5,801 nucleotides of DNA from Synergistaceae bacterium (GTDB lineage: Bacteria; Synergistota; Synergistia; Synergistales; Synergistaceae), in NCBI GenBank assembly GCA_030539135.1, contig JAUNSQ010000048.1, positions 4,061 to 9,861 of the forward strand, in the 5' to 3' direction. Positions 1-4,805 of this stretch are shown here, one piece after another; the first letter of the stretch is position 1, and each line of letters starts with the position of its first letter. Under the pieces are notes generated by a model, which was not told the origin of the DNA, did no database searches, and saw only the letters and a list, made by a program, of their open reading frames with translations. The position numbers and the translations under genes are program-made.

Positions 1-663
1 GTTATTATTTTTTCTATACATTTTTAAAATATTAGGTATATCAATATTTTCTTCGTCCAGATATCTCACAAGCTCTGGCACGACTTTTTTCAAAGACAGG
101 TCGCCGTTCATCGCCTCGGTCTCGTCGCGCGCGCCCAAGTGTCCGCCCGCCGAATTCGGCGTCTCTATGACAAAGGCGTCAGGCGTTCTGTCATAATGTT
201 TTTTCCACCTGCTGACTATTATGTTCGCAGCCTTCACCGAGCTGACGATTGGGACGAGCGCAACTTCCTTATGCCCCTCCGTGAGCTCCGGGAGACGCAG
301 CGGAAGCCCCGCGCCCGAAATGATGATGTCGGCCCCTCCGTCGCACGCGGCGCGTATGTGGTCGTCGTAATCCGTCAGCGCGCACATGGCGTTCACCGCC
401 ACGAGTCCGGCCTTGGACCTCGCCTTTGCCTCGGCGATAAATCTTTTGAGCAGGACGATATTTTTTGTGAAGAACTCTTTCGCGCTGAAATCAGGCAGAG
501 AAGAGGCAAGCCCAACAGAGGCGATCGTTCCTATGCCTCCGGCGGCCGCGACAGCCCCCGCGAGGCTTGGGCCTGAGACCATGACTCCCATCCCGCCCTG
601 TATTATCGGATATTCCGGCTCGAACATACCTATCCTCAATTTCGGAAGAACAAACTCATTCAT
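1..663 (-). CDS. Nitronate monooxygenase / FabK-like FMN oxidoreductase, 3' end outside window (partial or interrupted)
   Basis: The reverse strand reads 221 codons from ATG at 663 to the window edge with no stop. The fold is the TIM-barrel FMN family of nitronate monooxygenases (2-nitropropane dioxygenases) and enoyl-ACP reductase FabK, cytoplasmic NAD(P)H- or nitronate-using flavoenzymes. Visible family motifs are the N-terminal IIQGGMGVMVSGPSLAGAVA segment (residues 20-39), AAGGIGTIAS (40-49), VAVNAM (88-93), GADIIISGAGLP (110-121), PIVSSVKAA (138-146) and ETPNSAGGHLG (167-177). His175 aligns with the active-site histidine of the family. The start is backed by a GAGGTG Shine-Dalgarno at 668-673, four bases upstream. 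Family members run ~310-360 residues, so about a third is missing. After IDIP (207-210) the family normally continues with an IAAGGI-type phosphate-binding strand. Here it reads NILKMYRKNNN in very AT-rich DNA, so the gene may be interrupted. Substrate (nitronate or enoyl-ACP) cannot be decided. Confidence 0.88.
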   Translation of the reverse strand, partial: MNEFVLPKLRIGMFEPEYPIIQGGMGVMVSGPSLAGAVAAAGGIGTIASVGLASSLPDFSAKEFFTKNIVLLKRFIAEAKARSKAGLVAVNAMCALTDYDDHIRAACDGGADIIISGAGLPLRLPELTEGHKEVALVPIVSSVKAANIIVSRWKKHYDRTPDAFVIETPNSAGGHLGARDETEAMNGDLSLKKVVPELVRYLDEENIDIPNILKMYRKNNN

Positions 664-709
664 GCGGCACCTCATATCTTAATCGGCAGACCATCTCGCC
701 TGTTGATTA

Positions 710-733
710 TGGAATAGTGGATATGTTATTCCA
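710..733. repeat. Inverted repeat upstream of the FMN oxidoreductase, possible operator
   Basis: TGGAATA at 710-716 and TATTCCA at 727-733 are exact inverted repeats around a 10-base spacer. The palindrome sits 47-70 bases before the oxidoreductase start, in the only upstream region that could hold its promoter. A weak promoter on the minus strand (TTGCAA, 16 bases, TAACAT) would place it at or just beside the -10. It does not match the FapR or FabT operators I know. A regulator site is inference only. Confidence 0.3.
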
Positions 734-809
734 ATTCTATTATTTTGCAACCCCTCTTTTGCCCATATTCGGCATTATGGAGCACAACTTTTTGCGCATG
801 ACGACAAAC

Positions 810-842
810 AAAAAAGGGCGGCCCCTTGTGCAGAGGCCGTCC
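810..842 (-). terminator. Rho-independent terminator of the 147-residue hypothetical gene
   Basis: On the minus strand GGACGGCC (842-835) pairs with GGCCGCCC (823-816) around an 11-base loop, with a single A/C mismatch, and runs straight into six U residues (815-810). It lies 28 bases past the stop codon of the minus-strand gene at 870-1313. It separates that gene from the oxidoreductase further downstream on the same strand, so the two are probably not one operon. Confidence 0.85.
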
Positions 843-869
843 AACTTGCGTAAATTTTTCTGATGTGGG

Positions 870-1313
870 TTAGATGATGAGCTTCTTGCCGTTCGGCGTT
901 GCGGCCGCTGCTGCATCAAGCTGGTTGAGGACGTTCGCGTTTGCGACTTCGATCTTCGGCTTCTTCGCCGCTTCTTCGCGCGCGTACTCCTGGAGCTTCT
1001 TCTCGTAATCAGCCATAGACTTCTTGATACCCGCGACGTCGCACTTGATCCACTGAAGGATGCCGTCCGCTATCGTCTGATACATTTCGTCTTTCGGCTC
1101 CGCCTGTATCACGCCAAGGTCCTTGAGCATCTTATATTCGTCCTTGATCGAGGCGAGTATGTCCTCGTCTGTGATGAGCCCCTTCTTGTAGAGAGCGCGG
1201 TAGATTATATTTGACTTTGTTTTGCTGTTTTCGTCGTTCGCCGAAAGTGACTCAACGCGCGACAGCAGCATGGATATTACGTCTTCGAGACTAACCTGCA
1301 TAGGTCCGGCCAT
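870..1313 (-). CDS. Hypothetical helical protein, 147 aa, family not recognised
   Basis: The reading frame starts at ATG 1313 behind a strong Shine-Dalgarno (GGAGG, eight bases upstream) and ends in TAA at 870, followed by its own terminator. I do not recognise the family. The product has no signal peptide and no membrane segment, and looks like a soluble, mostly helical protein. Residues 7-24 form an amphipathic helix. Residues 34-69 carry a KKGLITDEDI-type segment (43-52), a pattern common where a helix pair follows a turn. Residues 95-120 are very rich in Lys and Glu and could be a short coiled coil. The C-terminal ~27 residues (Ala-rich AAAAATPNGKKLII) look flexible. There is one cysteine (Cys91). 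Codon use matches the neighbours. It is divergent from the YitT gene across a 172-base spacer and appears monocistronic. A small regulatory or adaptor role is possible but unsupported. Confidence 0.82.
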   Translation of the reverse strand: MAGPMQVSLEDVISMLLSRVESLSANDENSKTKSNIIYRALYKKGLITDEDILASIKDEYKMLKDLGVIQAEPKDEMYQTIADGILQWIKCDVAGIKKSMADYEKKLQEYAREEAAKKPKIEVANANVLNQLDAAAAATPNGKKLII

Positions 1314-1351
1314 TTATTATTCCTCCCATAAATTCTAAAATCACGCCGTTA

Positions 1352-1380
1352 ATTGTAGCATAGCATCGTGAAGATGCTAC
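1352..1380 (-). promoter_or_regulatory. Extended -10 promoter with overlapping palindrome, for the 147-aa gene
   Basis: On the minus strand TGCTACAAT gives a TACAAT -10 (1357-1352) preceded by TG, an extended -10 that offsets the lack of a good -35. Transcription would start near 1345, about 30 bases before the ATG. Directly upstream, GTAGCAT (1355-1361) and ATGCTAC (1374-1380) are perfect inverted repeats, with an inner pair AGCATC/GATGCT. The palindrome covers the -10 edge and spacer, where a repressor would block polymerase. The promoter is moderately supported; the operator is inference. Confidence 0.5.
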
Positions 1381-1425
1381 ATCCGAAAAAACGCATATAT
1401 TATGTTTCTTAGTGTAAAATGCTGA

Positions 1426-1454
1426 TTGAAAATATAGCGATTAGCAGTTATCTT
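1426..1454 (+). promoter_or_regulatory. Probable sigma-70-type promoter of the YitT-family gene
   Basis: TTGAAA (1426-1431, 5/6 to the -35 consensus) and TATCTT (1449-1454, 4/6 to the -10 consensus) are spaced by exactly 17 bases. The start site would fall near 1461, giving a leader of about 25 bases with the purine-rich GGGGGC ribosome site at 1474-1479. It is the best candidate in this intergenic region on the plus strand. Confidence 0.45.
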
Positions 1455-1485
1455 ATCCAGACTTTTACCGTTCGGGGGCAATAGA

Positions 1486-2385
1486 ATGGACATCGACTTT
1501 AAAATTAAATATTTTTATCAGAAGGCCCTGATACACGTGAAGAATGAATTTTCGACCTTCTTCTTCTCGTCGCTGGGCATACTCATATACACGATAGGGG
1601 TCATCGGCTTCACCGTCCCGTATCACTTCCCCGACTCGGGAGTAATGGGGATAGCGCTTATATTCAAATACACGATGGGCTTCTCTCCCGCGCTCTTCAC
1701 CCTGCTTGCGAATGCTGTGCTCGTGCTGTGGGGAGGCCGCGAACTCTCGAAGAGATTTATCCTTTGGACGATCTACAACATCATCCTGCTTTCATTCCTG
1801 TTGGAAGCTCTGAGCGGATTGAAACTCCCGCACATCGACGACATGTTCCTCGTCTCCGTGGCCTCGGGCATCATCAAGGGCTTGGGGATAGGGATGGTGT
1901 TCCGCACCGGCACATGCTCCGGCGGGCTGGACATCGTAACGGCGGTCCTGCGCAAACGCTACGGCGTTGAGGTCGGCAAGTACGGCTTCTATATCAACAC
2001 ATTCATAATATCGGCCTCATACGGAACGGTCGGGCTGGAGAAGGTACTCTTCGGCTTCGTGGCGACATACATCAGCGGGCAGACTCTAGACAACGTTCTC
2101 GCGTCGTTCGACAAACGCCGCCTCATCTTCGTCATTAGCGCGAAGGAGGACGAGGCCCCGATATTGAAGTACGTCACAGAAGAGCTGGGCCGCGGCGCGA
2201 CCATCATCGAAAGCAGGGGCGGCTACACCGGCGAGGGAAGGACAAACGTCATGTGTCTGCTCTCACCGCGCCAGACGATGGAATTGAAGCGGCACCTCGC
2301 GCAGTCATACCCAAAATCGTTCATGGTCGTCTCAGAGGCCTCAGAGGTCTTGGGCAGAGGTTTTAAGCGCTGGAAAAATATTTAG
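1486..2385 (+). CDS. YitT family membrane protein (DUF161 + DUF2179)
   Basis: The 299-residue product has the standard YitT layout. An N-terminal membrane part has about six hydrophobic segments (near 24-45, 52-83 as two, 91-108, 120-138, 166-198 as one or two). A soluble cytoplasmic DUF2179 domain spans roughly 209-290. The DUF161 hallmark is RTGTCSGGLDIVT (140-152), matching the GTGGLDIV-type signature. A second glycine-containing segment is PDSGVMGIALI (49-59). DUF2179 is recognised by RGATIIESRGGYTGEGR (236-252), the RG(A/V)T...GxYTG signature. The start ATG at 1486 is preceded by GGGGGC (1474-1479). No transport substrate is established for the family, and none can be read from the sequence. 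Length and motifs look complete, so the gene appears intact. It is followed by 122 bases and a methyltransferase on the same strand that has its own promoter, so co-transcription is possible but not required. Confidence 0.92.
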   Translation: MDIDFKIKYFYQKALIHVKNEFSTFFFSSLGILIYTIGVIGFTVPYHFPDSGVMGIALIFKYTMGFSPALFTLLANAVLVLWGGRELSKRFILWTIYNIILLSFLLEALSGLKLPHIDDMFLVSVASGIIKGLGIGMVFRTGTCSGGLDIVTAVLRKRYGVEVGKYGFYINTFIISASYGTVGLEKVLFGFVATYISGQTLDNVLASFDKRRLIFVISAKEDEAPILKYVTEELGRGATIIESRGGYTGEGRTNVMCLLSPRQTMELKRHLAQSYPKSFMVVSEASEVLGRGFKRWKNI

Positions 2386-2392
2386 CCGCGCG

Positions 2393-2428
2393 ATAAATTT
2401 TCAGACATTTACGATTAACAAAATTTAT
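2393..2428. repeat. AT-rich inverted repeat after the YitT gene, weak terminator candidate
   Basis: ATAAATTTT (2393-2401) and AAAATTTAT (2420-2428) are perfect nine-base inverted repeats separated by 18 bases. A short GCGC/GCGC pair (2388-2391 and 2438-2441) could close it further out, and five T residues follow at 2443-2447. It is too AT-rich and loopy for a confident intrinsic terminator, but it is the only hairpin between the YitT and methyltransferase genes. Confidence 0.3.
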
Positions 2429-2430
2429 GT

Positions 2431-2457
2431 TTGCCGGGCGCATTTTTGCAATATAAT
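2431..2457 (+). promoter_or_regulatory. Probable promoter of the methyltransferase gene
   Basis: A consensus TATAAT -10 lies at 2452-2457. The best -35 is TTGCCG (2431-2436) at a short 15-base spacing, so the call rests on the -10. Transcription would begin near 2464 and leave a 44-base leader ending in a strong AGGAGG ribosome site (2495-2500), seven bases before the ATG. Confidence 0.5.
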
Positions 2458-2507
2458 AATGACAGGCATAACCATTCTTTCACGCGTCTAAGCGAGGAGG
2501 CTTTCTG

Positions 2508-3266
2508 ATGTCAGATCGGAAGTGGATACACGAGGACTACGACAGCGCGCAATATCTCTGCAACTTTGGCAAACCGGTCATCGAACTGCTTGAGCCAAAG
2601 GCTGGCGAGAAGATACTCGACATCGGCTGCGGCAACGGGATACTCACACAGGAGCTCTCGGACCTCGGCTGTGATATGGTCGGGATAGACTCCAGCGAAA
2701 AAAATATCGAAGCCGCCAAAACGCTCGGCCTTGATGCTCGCGTGGCGGACGCGGAACACTTCCATATGGACGAGACCTTCGACGCGGTGATAAGCAATGC
2801 GGCCCTCCACTGGATGCCGGATCAGTACGGCGTCATACGCAGCGTGTGGCGCGTCCTAAAACCCGGCGGCCGCTTCGCCGCCGAATGCGGAGGCGAAGGC
2901 TGCATACGCATCATCCGCGAGGGCATGAAGATAGCTCTCATCAAGCGCGGACTGGACTACAAAGAGCGCAACCCATGGAAATACCCCGAGCTCGGCGCGA
3001 TGGCGAAGATTTTGGAGAACCAGGGCTTCCGCGTCAGCTACATCGCCCGCATAGACAAGCCGACGCCGCTCCCCAACGGCCTTGCCGCATGGCTCGACGT
3101 ATTCGCGAAGAACCACACGAAAGGGCTCGACGATGAAGACCGCGAACGCTTCTTCAAAGAGGTCGAGGATTACTGCAGGCCGATGCTCTACTCGGAAAAG
3201 GCGGGCTGGACAGCAGACTACGTGCGTCTGCGCTTCCTAGCCATAAAGCCGCTTGACGCGGAATAA
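2508..3266 (+). CDS. Class I SAM-dependent methyltransferase
   Basis: The 252-residue protein is a soluble Rossmann-fold methyltransferase of the Methyltransf_11/25 type. Motif I (SAM binding) is ILDIGCGNG at 36-44. The acidic residue ending strand 2 is Asp61 in VGIDSS, and AD at 80-81 marks the adenine-contacting loop. Motif II is FDAVISNAALHWM (91-103). The strand-5 turn LKPGGRFAAE is at 117-126. The NAALHW stretch resembles trans-aconitate and BioC-like small-molecule methyltransferases rather than rRNA or DNA enzymes, which lack it. Residues 140-252 form the C-terminal cap, ending in a DYVRLRFLAIKP-type strand (237-248) common in this subgroup. The start has a textbook AGGAGG seven bases upstream. 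The acceptor substrate cannot be predicted, and neither neighbour suggests a pathway. The gene looks complete and ends 21 bases before a strong terminator. Confidence 0.92.
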   Translation: MSDRKWIHEDYDSAQYLCNFGKPVIELLEPKAGEKILDIGCGNGILTQELSDLGCDMVGIDSSEKNIEAAKTLGLDARVADAEHFHMDETFDAVISNAALHWMPDQYGVIRSVWRVLKPGGRFAAECGGEGCIRIIREGMKIALIKRGLDYKERNPWKYPELGAMAKILENQGFRVSYIARIDKPTPLPNGLAAWLDVFAKNHTKGLDDEDRERFFKEVEDYCRPMLYSEKAGWTADYVRLRFLAIKPLDAE

Positions 3267-3287
3267 ATCCAATACGCCAAATAGTTT

Positions 3288-3318
3288 AGAGCCGACCCGA
3301 TAAGGGTCGGCTCTTTTT
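3288..3318 (+). terminator. Strong intrinsic terminator shared by convergent genes
   Basis: AGAGCCGACCC (3288-3298) and GGGTCGGCTCT (3304-3314) form a perfect 11-bp stem with a GATAA loop, followed by five T residues (3314-3318, the first being the stem's last base). It ends the methyltransferase transcript. The minus-strand DUF2993 gene stops at 3317-3319, so its transcript also runs through this hairpin, but only a poor U-tract (AAACTATTT) follows on that strand. Confidence 0.92.
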
Positions 3319-4051
3319 ATGGCTTCGTGTACTTCCAGACGTTATCTGTCGTGAGCTTCTTGGGGCTGCCGGTCAGCACTATTCTGTCGTTCGTCGTGTA
3401 TATCTTCGTTATCCTGACTGGGAACGGTATCTTCTCGCGCTTGATGAGCGGGTTGATCTCTTTCAGAAGTCCGTCCGTCATAACGTCGGGCTGCTTCACC
3501 CCGTTTATAAAGAATTTGGCGTTCGTGAGATAAAGCCCCGTATTGTCGAAGGCGACCTTCGTTATCGCGGAGAGGCGTATCTTGAAAGTGAAGAGGAACT
3601 TCGCTGTGTAGACGCCAGAAATATGGATGCCCTCCGGCGTAAAATCGCACTTCAGGTCGGTAAAACCCTTGATGTCCTCCGTCTCTTGGCGGCAGTAGTC
3701 CGCGATATCCTTCTCCTTGATGATAACTTCGCCCCACGACATATAGATGAGGTCGGCCAGCTTATATGGGTCCTTACCCTCCACGTTCTTGGGCGGCTCC
3801 TTCATCATCGCCGACATCGATATGCTCTCTATCCGAACGCCCTCGATGATGATGCCGCTGGCCTTCGCGTAAAGGAAGCTGCCCCCGTCCGTCGCCTGTA
3901 CGACTATCGATTCAGGGTCGAACTCCTTAACGAGAAAATGCCCGACCTCCTCTTCGATACGCATATCGGCGAAAGCAACCCCAGGCAGCAGCGCGGCCGC
4001 AAGAAACAGCAGCGCGATGATATTTTTATATTTCGAAGAGAAAACGGACAT
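3317..4051 (-). CDS. Secreted DUF2993 (LmeA-like) protein
   Basis: From ATG 4051 the product is 244 residues. It opens with a clear Sec signal peptide: a basic n-region with KYK (7-9), a hydrophobic core IIALLFLAAALL (11-22) and a likely cleavage after VAFA (25-28). The mature part is beta-rich and fits DUF2993, the lipid-binding-like family that includes mycobacterial LmeA. Typical pieces are VRIESISMS (72-80), a central helix region (95-130), TPEGIHISGVYTAKFLFTFKIRLSAI (138-163, the alternating beta hairpin) and FINGVKQPDVMTDGLLKEINPLI (181-203, the domain-ending motif). Two cysteines (120, 135) could form a disulfide outside the cytoplasm. An in-frame TTG at 4063 would add four residues but has an unsuitably close AAGG. 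ATG 4051 has GGTG six bases upstream, so I prefer it. A role in envelope lipid or glycan maintenance is inferred from the family only. The gene is monocistronic. Confidence 0.82.
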   Translation of the reverse strand: MSVFSSKYKNIIALLFLAAALLPGVAFADMRIEEEVGHFLVKEFDPESIVVQATDGGSFLYAKASGIIIEGVRIESISMSAMMKEPPKNVEGKDPYKLADLIYMSWGEVIIKEKDIADYCRQETEDIKGFTDLKCDFTPEGIHISGVYTAKFLFTFKIRLSAITKVAFDNTGLYLTNAKFFINGVKQPDVMTDGLLKEINPLIKREKIPFPVRITKIYTTNDRIVLTGSPKKLTTDNVWKYTKP

Positions 4052-4085
4052 CCAATACACCAACCTTCATAAAAATGTCGCTGAT

Positions 4086-4114
4086 ATTGTAACATTGAAA
4101 ACAGCCCTTTTAAA
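4086..4114 (-). promoter_or_regulatory. Promoter of the DUF2993 gene
   Basis: On the minus strand TTTAAA (4114-4109) and TACAAT (4091-4086) are spaced by 17 bases. TG one base before the -10 makes an extended -10 (TGTTACAAT), the same form seen upstream of the 147-residue gene. Transcription would start near 4079, about 28 bases before the chosen ATG. Confidence 0.55.
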
Positions 4115-4186
4115 CAACGCGCCGCGCCGGACAGTTATCTTTGATACGCGGCCAAAATTTTCCTCGCTGTATGACACAAAAAATGC

Positions 4187-4215
4187 TTGACGAAAATGAT
4201 TTCGCTACGTATAAT
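4187..4215 (+). promoter_or_regulatory. Near-consensus promoter of tRNA-Leu
   Basis: TTGACG (4187-4192, 5/6) and a perfect TATAAT (4210-4215) are separated by exactly 17 bases. Transcription would begin near 4222, ten bases before the mature tRNA 5' end. This is the strongest promoter in the window, as expected for a stable RNA gene. Confidence 0.85.
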
Positions 4216-4231
4216 TTCCTTTGTCCTAAGT

Positions 4232-4316
4232 GCCGGGGTGGTGGAATTGGTAGACACGCACGTTTGAGGGGCGTGTGGGGAGACCCATACGAGTTCGATT
4301 CTCGTCTCCGGCACCA
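4232..4316 (+). tRNA. tRNA-Leu (anticodon GAG), CCA encoded
   Basis: All arms fold. The acceptor GCCGGGG (4232-4238) pairs with CTCCGGC (4306-4312) with one G-U. The D-stem is GTG/CAC around GAATTGGTAGA. The anticodon stem CACGT/GCGTG holds the loop TTGAGGG with anticodon GAG at 4266-4268, reading CUC and CUU. The class II variable arm is TGGG-GAGA-CCCA (4276-4287). The T-arm is ACGAG-TTCGATT-CTCGT (4289-4305). The discriminator is A4313, followed by a genome-encoded CCA (4314-4316). The long variable arm and A discriminator fit leucine identity. Its own promoter precedes it and a terminator follows 17 bases after the CCA, so it is a single-gene transcription unit. Confidence 0.97.
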
Positions 4317-4333
4317 TATTTAAAATCCCTCAT

Positions 4334-4373
4334 GAGGCTTGAGTATATACTACTTGAGCCTCTTTCTTTTTTT
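4334..4373 (+). terminator. tRNA-Leu terminator
   Basis: GAGGCTTGAGTA (4334-4345) pairs with TACTTGAGCCTC (4351-4362), 12 bp with two G-U pairs and a five-base TATAC loop, followed by TTTCTTTTTTT (4363-4373). It ends the tRNA-Leu transcript. Its right arm is nearly identical to that of the next terminator at 4460-4493. Confidence 0.92.
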
Positions 4374-4380
4374 CCTTGCT

Positions 4381-4440
4381 CTAGGACTAGCCGACTCGCA
4401 AAGCTCCTTCGTCGCTTGCTCTCTGGCCATCCGGCACCAT
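4381..4440 (+). repeat. Degenerate tRNA-tail repeat, unit A
   Basis: The unit ends in TCCGGCACCAT (4430-4440), identical to the tRNA-Leu 3' end at 4307-4317 including the CCA. It begins AGCCGACTCGCA (4389-4400) and ends CTCTCTGGCCATCCGGCAC (4419-4437). Both blocks recur in unit B with 11/12 and 16/19 identity. Between them lies a small hairpin, GCAAAGC (4398-4404) with GCTTGC (4414-4419), one bulged A. There is no acceptor 5' strand, D-arm or anticodon arm, so it is not a working tRNA. It may be a decayed tRNA copy, an integration scar, or an uncharacterised structured repeat. Confidence 0.5.
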
Positions 4441-4459
4441 TTACAAAAATAAACCCTCA

Positions 4460-4493
4460 GAGACCTAAGTTTTTTACTTGGGTCTCATTTTTT
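4460..4493 (+). terminator. Second terminator, paralogous to the tRNA-Leu terminator
   Basis: GAGACCTAAG (4460-4469) pairs with CTTGGGTCTC (4477-4486), 10 bp with one G-U and a seven-base loop, followed by ATTTTTT (4487-4493). The flank from the CCA onward (short AT tract, then CCCTCA) matches that after tRNA-Leu. No intact gene ends just upstream, so it seems to have been duplicated with the tRNA tail. Confidence 0.85.
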
Positions 4494-4510
4494 ATGTCTT
4501 ACCTCCGTTA

Positions 4511-4575
4511 GGCCGAATAAGCTGACTCGCACGAATTGCAAATACGGCAATTCGACTCCCTAGCCTTCCGGCACT
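4511..4575 (+). repeat. Degenerate tRNA-tail repeat, unit B
   Basis: This is the second copy of the unit: AGCTGACTCGCA (4520-4531), then a perfect hairpin of CGAATTGC (4532-4539) and GCAATTCG (4547-4554) around a seven-base loop, then CTCCCTAGCCTTCCGGCAC (4556-4574). The CCA seen in the tRNA and unit A is lost (it reads CAC then TCT). TTCGACTCCC (4551-4560) resembles a tRNA T-loop segment. The spacing between TCCGGCAC blocks is 123 bases from tRNA to unit A and 137 from unit A to unit B. Confidence 0.45.
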
Positions 4576-4580
4576 CTTCT

Positions 4581-4648
4581 ACGCCAAAATTTTGATATTA
4601 TCGTATTTCTATTCCCGCAAAGCACAATACCACGCCAAATTTTCATAT
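4581..4648. repeat. Short imperfect direct repeat (ACGCCAAAATTTTGATAT type)
   Basis: ACGCCAAAATTTTGATAT at 4581-4598 recurs as ACGCCAAATTTTCATAT at 4632-4648, differing by one deletion and one substitution. A partial copy, GCCAAAATTTT, lies at 4151-4161 upstream of the tRNA promoter. The core contains AAAATTTT, so some similarity may be simple AT richness. No function is known. Confidence 0.4.
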
Positions 4649-4733
4649 CACTTATTATTCACAAGCAGAGGGCTCACATTATTTTATTATGTTAATTTTT
4701 TAACATCGAAAGAAATGTTCGGGCCATGTTTTT

Positions 4734-4762
4734 ATGTCATTTTGCCATTTTGGTATTATAAT
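4734..4762 (+). promoter_or_regulatory. Probable promoter of the BASS transporter gene
   Basis: A perfect TATAAT -10 (4757-4762) is preceded at 17 bases by ATGTCA (4734-4739), 4/6 to the -35 consensus. The leader would be about 37 bases and carries AGGTGG at 4791-4796, nine bases before the ATG. Confidence 0.5.
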
Positions 4763-4805
4763 CTCGTAGTTGGTTTTTACATTCATATAAAGGTGGCAGC
4801 AACTA

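Larger units (their letters stand above)
4317..4805. other. 489-base region without a protein gene, between tRNA-Leu and the BASS transporter
   Basis: No convincing gene lies here. It contains the tRNA terminator (4334-4373), a first degenerate repeat unit ending like the tRNA tail (4381-4440) with its own terminator (4460-4493), and a second degenerate unit (4511-4575) with no terminator. An AT-rich stretch (4576-4733) with a short direct repeat follows, then the promoter and ribosome site of the transporter. The plus-strand frame at 4592-4819 starts at TTG without a ribosome site, is AT-rich, and overlaps the transporter start, so I read it as chance. Confidence 0.7.

Noticed and set aside
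139..682. Plus-strand open frames at 139-576 and 386-682
   Set aside because: Both lie opposite the oxidoreductase, whose minus-strand frame carries conserved family motifs throughout. Neither has a recognisable product.
2386..2507. A riboswitch ahead of the methyltransferase
   Set aside because: The leader after the likely start site is only about 44 bases, too short for a SAM or SAH riboswitch, and no conserved core was seen.
3623..4072. 149-codon plus-strand frame opposite the DUF2993 gene
   Set aside because: The opposite strand has a clear signal peptide, DUF2993 pattern, promoter and ribosome site. This frame has none of these.
4381..4440. Unit A as a second functional tRNA
   Set aside because: Apart from the 3' CCGGCACCA tail there is no matching acceptor 5' strand, D-arm, anticodon loop or T-loop, and no promoter close upstream.
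4135..4511. Open frames of about 60-78 codons running through tRNA-Leu on both strands
   Set aside because: They translate the tRNA itself (for example GGGIGRHARLRG), a well-known source of false protein calls.
4381..4575. Units A and B as a CRISPR-like array
   Set aside because: There are only two imperfect copies, the shared blocks flank variable hairpins, no leader is visible, and no cas gene is in the window.
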